Assembly (NCBI GenBank): GCA_016787265.1
Contig: JAEUVF010000005.1
Location: 310,001 to 374,000, forward strand
DNA length: 64,000 nucleotides
Direction: 5' to 3'
Origin: Flavipsychrobacter sp.
Lineage (GTDB): Bacteria; Bacteroidota; Bacteroidia; Chitinophagales; Chitinophagaceae
A program made the position numbers and the translations under genes. Below the pieces are notes generated by a model. It searched no databases. It was not told the origin of the DNA and was given only the letters and a program-made list of their open reading frames with translations. Shown piece after piece: positions 61,120-64,000 of the stretch (its first letter is position 1; each line of letters begins with the position of its first letter).

Positions 61120-61761
61120 TCAGGGCTTTTTGAAGGGCAATTCCTTTTCTGCCCGATTCCAGAGCAACTTCGCATATTGCTTACTGAAATTTTCAATACT
61201 GGTGGGATTATATGCTTCTGTTTGCACCGACCAGAGTTGTTCCTCGGTTTTCACATCGAAAAGATTGCCTTCGAGAAAATAGGTCTTATCTGTAGTATAA
61301 TAGCCGGGATCATACCCAAACGGATACCAGTAGTTATAATATCCCCAGAAACCCCTTCCATAATATCCCATATAAGGGCGATAAGGCATGCTACCCGGAA
61401 CATACCGGCTCTCACTCTCCTTATCCACAAGGGCCACAGTGAAAATGACATCACTGTTCAGTTCTCTGATCTTGCCCAGCATTTCTTCGCGCGCAGGCAT
61501 TTTTTCATCTGTAAAACCCGGACGAAAAACATCCGAACTTTTAATGGCCGTAAAACCTTTTTGCTGGATAAAACTTGCCAGTTCATTTTCAATTTTCGTC
61601 TTGACACTCTGCCGGTTACTCAGCACTGCAATAAAAATCGATTTGTAATCAGGGTTCGATGGCCAGTCGGGGTTTACCCAGGAACTCGTTATCTTTTGAG
61701 AAGATCCGCAACTAAGCAGTAGGGCAGTTATCAGGCAGGTCAAAAAAGCAACTGGTCGCAT
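61120..61761 (-). CDS. DUF4136-like lipoprotein
   Basis: A 213-residue lipoprotein (signal MRPVAFLTCLITALLLSC, lipid Cys18). The mature part has ITSSWVNPDWPSNPDYKSIFI at the start, a long aromatic/Gly stretch (MGYYGRGFWGYYNYWYPFG, about 130-150), and YFLEGNLFDVKTEEQLWSVQT near the end, which fit the DUF4136 pattern. It is probably anchored in the outer membrane facing the periplasm. Function is unknown. Confidence 0.8.
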   Translation of the reverse strand: MRPVAFLTCLITALLLSCGSSQKITSSWVNPDWPSNPDYKSIFIAVLSNRQSVKTKIENELASFIQQKGFTAIKSSDVFRPGFTDEKMPAREEMLGKIRELNSDVIFTVALVDKESESRYVPGSMPYRPYMGYYGRGFWGYYNYWYPFGYDPGYYTTDKTYFLEGNLFDVKTEEQLWSVQTEAYNPTSIENFSKQYAKLLWNRAEKELPFKKP

Positions 61762-61889
61762 ATGGATAAATTATTGATGGAAGGGATAGCAGGTAGGATT
61801 TGCTGCTACGTATATCAGTCGCCCCATCAGTATTGATCCATGCTAAAAGTACTAAAAATTAAGAACCTGTAATTACACATATAAACCAG

Positions 61890-62696
61890 ATGTTTGCACG
61901 GATGAGTATACCACTAAAGCACAAGAAAAAATTTGCAGTGTTGGCTACCTTCTTTTTTATTTCCTGTAGCGGCTCACTCAAATTACCCAAACCAGCCGAT
62001 ACCTCAACTACTATAACCGGCTCTGAATTTTACAAACAAGCGGTTTCCTATAATTGGAAACAACGTGACTCCCTGTTCCTGGAATCCTTCCAAAAAGGTT
62101 CGGTACCGGATTTTTTTTACAGGTTTGAGCTTATTTCAGTTTCCTATCAGGATTCAACTGGTGAACAACATAAAATTCAATTTTTCTGCTCGCCGGATTA
62201 CCTGTTGATTGGCACAGCCGAAGACTGGGCCAGGGTGCCTGTCACTCCCATGGCGGCAGAAATCATTGCCAGGCAACTGAACTGCATACTGCCTACTCCT
62301 AAAATGGTGGATCATATTTACCGGCAGGCGATAGTGAAACTGGAACCTGTTCCCATGTATGCGTACCGCGATAGTACCATCACCATGTGGCAACACCACC
62401 TGATCATTGAAGGCCAACGGAAAAACCGCCAGGGTTTGATTGCCGGGATAAAAAAAGATCTTGTTCAGGTACCAGAGCAGGCTTATAAAGGGAAAACCGA
62501 TCGCGTGGCGATTTATGGCTGGCATCGCCTCGATGGAAACCCCATCCAGCCTTTATACACAGGCCATGTCAATTGGTATGTTGATTACAGTCACGGTGCC
62601 CGACTCATTTACAAACACATCCGGGTAGATGGTAAATGGATGGATATAGATGACCTAAAAAGAAATCCTTTATTAAAAAATGCTTTAATTGATTAA
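61890..62696 (+). CDS. lipoprotein of unknown function
   Basis: A 268-residue protein with a basic lead and a lipoprotein signal (FAVLATFFFISC). Starts at 61890 or at the ATG at 61902 both keep the signal. The mature part has TAEDWARVPVTPMAAEIIARQL (about 110-131), LPTPKMVDHIYRQA (134-147), and YTGHVNWYVDYSHGARLIY near the C-terminus, a His-rich surface that looks enzyme-like, but I do not recognise the family. The rmuC gene begins 2 bp after its stop. Confidence 0.7.
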   Translation: MFARMSIPLKHKKKFAVLATFFFISCSGSLKLPKPADTSTTITGSEFYKQAVSYNWKQRDSLFLESFQKGSVPDFFYRFELISVSYQDSTGEQHKIQFFCSPDYLLIGTAEDWARVPVTPMAAEIIARQLNCILPTPKMVDHIYRQAIVKLEPVPMYAYRDSTITMWQHHLIIEGQRKNRQGLIAGIKKDLVQVPEQAYKGKTDRVAIYGWHRLDGNPIQPLYTGHVNWYVDYSHGARLIYKHIRVDGKWMDIDDLKRNPLLKNALID

Positions 62697-62698
62697 TT

Positions 62699-64000
62699 AT
62701 GAATACCGACCTGATCCTCTATCTTTCCCTGGCTGTGAACCTCCTCATTTTGATTCTTCTGTTGGTCCGGAATAAGACAATAGACCCTTCTGTCCTCACC
62801 AGGATGGAAGCTGCTATCAAAGAAGAATTCAGAAACAACCGGGCAGAAAATGCAGTACTGGCTAAAGACAATCGTATTGAGATCAACAATACGCTTGTCG
62901 GAATCAACAAAGCAAGTCGCGAATCACTGGCTGCAGGATTAAAGGATTTCACCTTCGAACAACGCAACAAATTTGATGACCTGAAACTTGAACAAAGGGA
63001 ACTCAGAGCCATAACGCTTGAACAACTGGAAAAGATCAACGATAAACTGACCCTTTCCATAAAGGAATTCCAGGAAGCCTTTGAAAAGAACATCCTGAAC
63101 ATGAACAACCTGCAGCGGGAAAAATTCCAGCAACTGGAAGATAAGCAGGTGAAACTGATCGAGAGCACTGAAAAAAAGCTCGAAGAGATGCGGGCTACTG
63201 TGGATGAAAAATTACAGAAGACACTGAATGAACGAATCGGGCAATCCTTTGAAATCGTTGGCAAACAATTGGAAAGTGTACAGAAGGGACTTGGGGAAAT
63301 GCAGACCATCGCTCAGGATGTAGGCGGACTTAAAAAAGTTTTAAGCAATGTAAAACTTCGGGGTGGGGTAGGAGAAGTGCAACTGGCAATGTTGCTGGAA
63401 CAAATCCTGGCTCCGAATCAATATGATGCCAATGTAAAAACCAAAGCAGGTAGTTCCGAACCTGTTGAGTTTGCTATCAAGTTGCCCGGCAGAAGTGAAG
63501 AGGAAAACAGTTTTGTGTACCTGCCCATCGATGCTAAGTTCCCCAAGGATGTATATGAAACCCTGATCAACGCCTACGAAAATGCGATAGCGGAAGATAT
63601 TGAGTCAGCTGCTAAAGCAATGGAAGCTACCATCCGCAAGATGGCAAGGGATATCCGCGACAAATACATTGATCCACCTCACACAACCGATTTTGCCATT
63701 CTCTTCCTGCCCTTTGAAGGAATCTATGCAGAAGTGATTCGCCGGACAGCCCTGGTGGATCAGTTAAGAGATGAATATAAAATAACCGTTGCGGGCCCTA
63801 CAACTCTTGTTGCCCTGCTCAACAGCCTGCAAATGGGTTTCCGCACCCTTGCTCTTCAGAAAAGAAGTAGTGAGGTCTGGAAGGTATTGGGTGCTGTTAA
63901 AACCGAGTTTGAGAAATTTGGCGGGCTCCTGGAGAAGGCCCAGAAGAACCTGCACTCCGCCAGCGATACAGTAGATGAACTCCTGGGTAAAAGAAGCAGG
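62699..64000 (+). CDS. rmuC: DNA recombination protein RmuC, 3' end cut by window edge
   Basis: RmuC limits DNA inversions at short repeats and has a restriction-endonuclease-like fold. The 434 codons present start MNTDLILYLSLAVNLLILIL, a membrane anchor, followed by a long coiled coil (about 40-210). The conserved catalytic domain follows: LSNVKLRGGVGEVQLAMLLEQIL, FVYLPIDAKFPKDVYE, IDPPHTTDFAILFLPFEGIYAEV and ITVAGPTTLVALLNSLQMGF. Only the C-terminal tail is missing. It is probably cotranscribed with the lipoprotein before it. Confidence 0.94.
   Translation, partial: MNTDLILYLSLAVNLLILILLLVRNKTIDPSVLTRMEAAIKEEFRNNRAENAVLAKDNRIEINNTLVGINKASRESLAAGLKDFTFEQRNKFDDLKLEQRELRAITLEQLEKINDKLTLSIKEFQEAFEKNILNMNNLQREKFQQLEDKQVKLIESTEKKLEEMRATVDEKLQKTLNERIGQSFEIVGKQLESVQKGLGEMQTIAQDVGGLKKVLSNVKLRGGVGEVQLAMLLEQILAPNQYDANVKTKAGSSEPVEFAIKLPGRSEEENSFVYLPIDAKFPKDVYETLINAYENAIAEDIESAAKAMEATIRKMARDIRDKYIDPPHTTDFAILFLPFEGIYAEVIRRTALVDQLRDEYKITVAGPTTLVALLNSLQMGFRTLALQKRSSEVWKVLGAVKTEFEKFGGLLEKAQKNLHSASDTVDELLGKRSR

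Noticed and set aside
62719..63309. 196-codon minus-strand frame opposite rmuC
   Set aside because: It is a Ser/Phe/Leu-rich shadow of the charged coiled coil of rmuC, with no domain and no promoter.

Overview
The window looks like chromosomal DNA of a Bacteroidota bacterium, most likely from the Chitinophagaceae or a close relative. The reasons are a SusC/SusD pair with a FecI/FecR-type regulator, several Bacteroidota promoter boxes (TAnnTTTG, some with a TTG about 19 bp upstream), very few Shine-Dalgarno sequences, and many families typical of the phylum (DUF4412, DUF4136, DUF1003, baeRF3-like, PD40-OmpA). Both window edges cut genes: a DEAD-box helicase on the left and rmuC on the right. 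I see no tRNA, rRNA, CRISPR array, transposase or phage gene.

Layout. 1-5 kb: helicase, two small cytosolic proteins, and a leftward AAA ATPase-rtcB-aldo/keto reductase operon. That operon is preceded by a 30-codon reading frame and an intrinsic terminator, which may form an attenuator. 5-10 kb: small secreted proteins (one with KGYYS repeats), a GH5 glucanase, metY, a GC-rich palindromic repeat and two universal stress proteins. 10-27.7 kb: a polysaccharide/organic-acid utilisation locus with GH88 uronyl hydrolase, ECF sigma, FecR, SusC with STN domain, SusD, BNR-4 propeller and sorbosone-type dehydrogenase-cytochrome c. It continues with an Nramp-fold transporter that lacks the metal-binding motifs, an NAD-dependent epimerase-like enzyme, a DHDPS-type aldolase, a secreted propeller and an M20 hydrolase. 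From SusC onward these genes are packed with gaps or overlaps of about 20 nt or less.

27.8-41 kb: YdcF, envelope proteins, a di-haem peroxidase, an inactive/active M16 peptidase pair, an OmpA protein, a GAF kinase-like protein without a recognisable ATPase domain, DUF1003, a baeRF3-like protein and PEP synthase. 41-47 kb: an ArsR regulator and a complete RND tripartite efflux pump. 47.2-54 kb: a sulfur-oxidation locus with two persulfide dioxygenase-rhodanese fusions, a TauE/SafE exporter, a TsdA-like di-haem cytochrome and a SoxB-like thiosulfohydrolase. Both of its transcription units are preceded by two TGA-N6-TCA dyads about two helical turns apart, which suggests control by a CRP/FNR-family regulator. 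54-64 kb: an esterase, an EamA transporter, a luciferase-like oxidoreductase, a probable metal-related TonB receptor unit, lipoproteins and rmuC.

The strongest candidates for undescribed biology are the atypical Nramp protein inside a catabolic operon, the sulfur locus with paired dyads and no other sox genes inside the window, and the AAA-RtcB operon with its leader.
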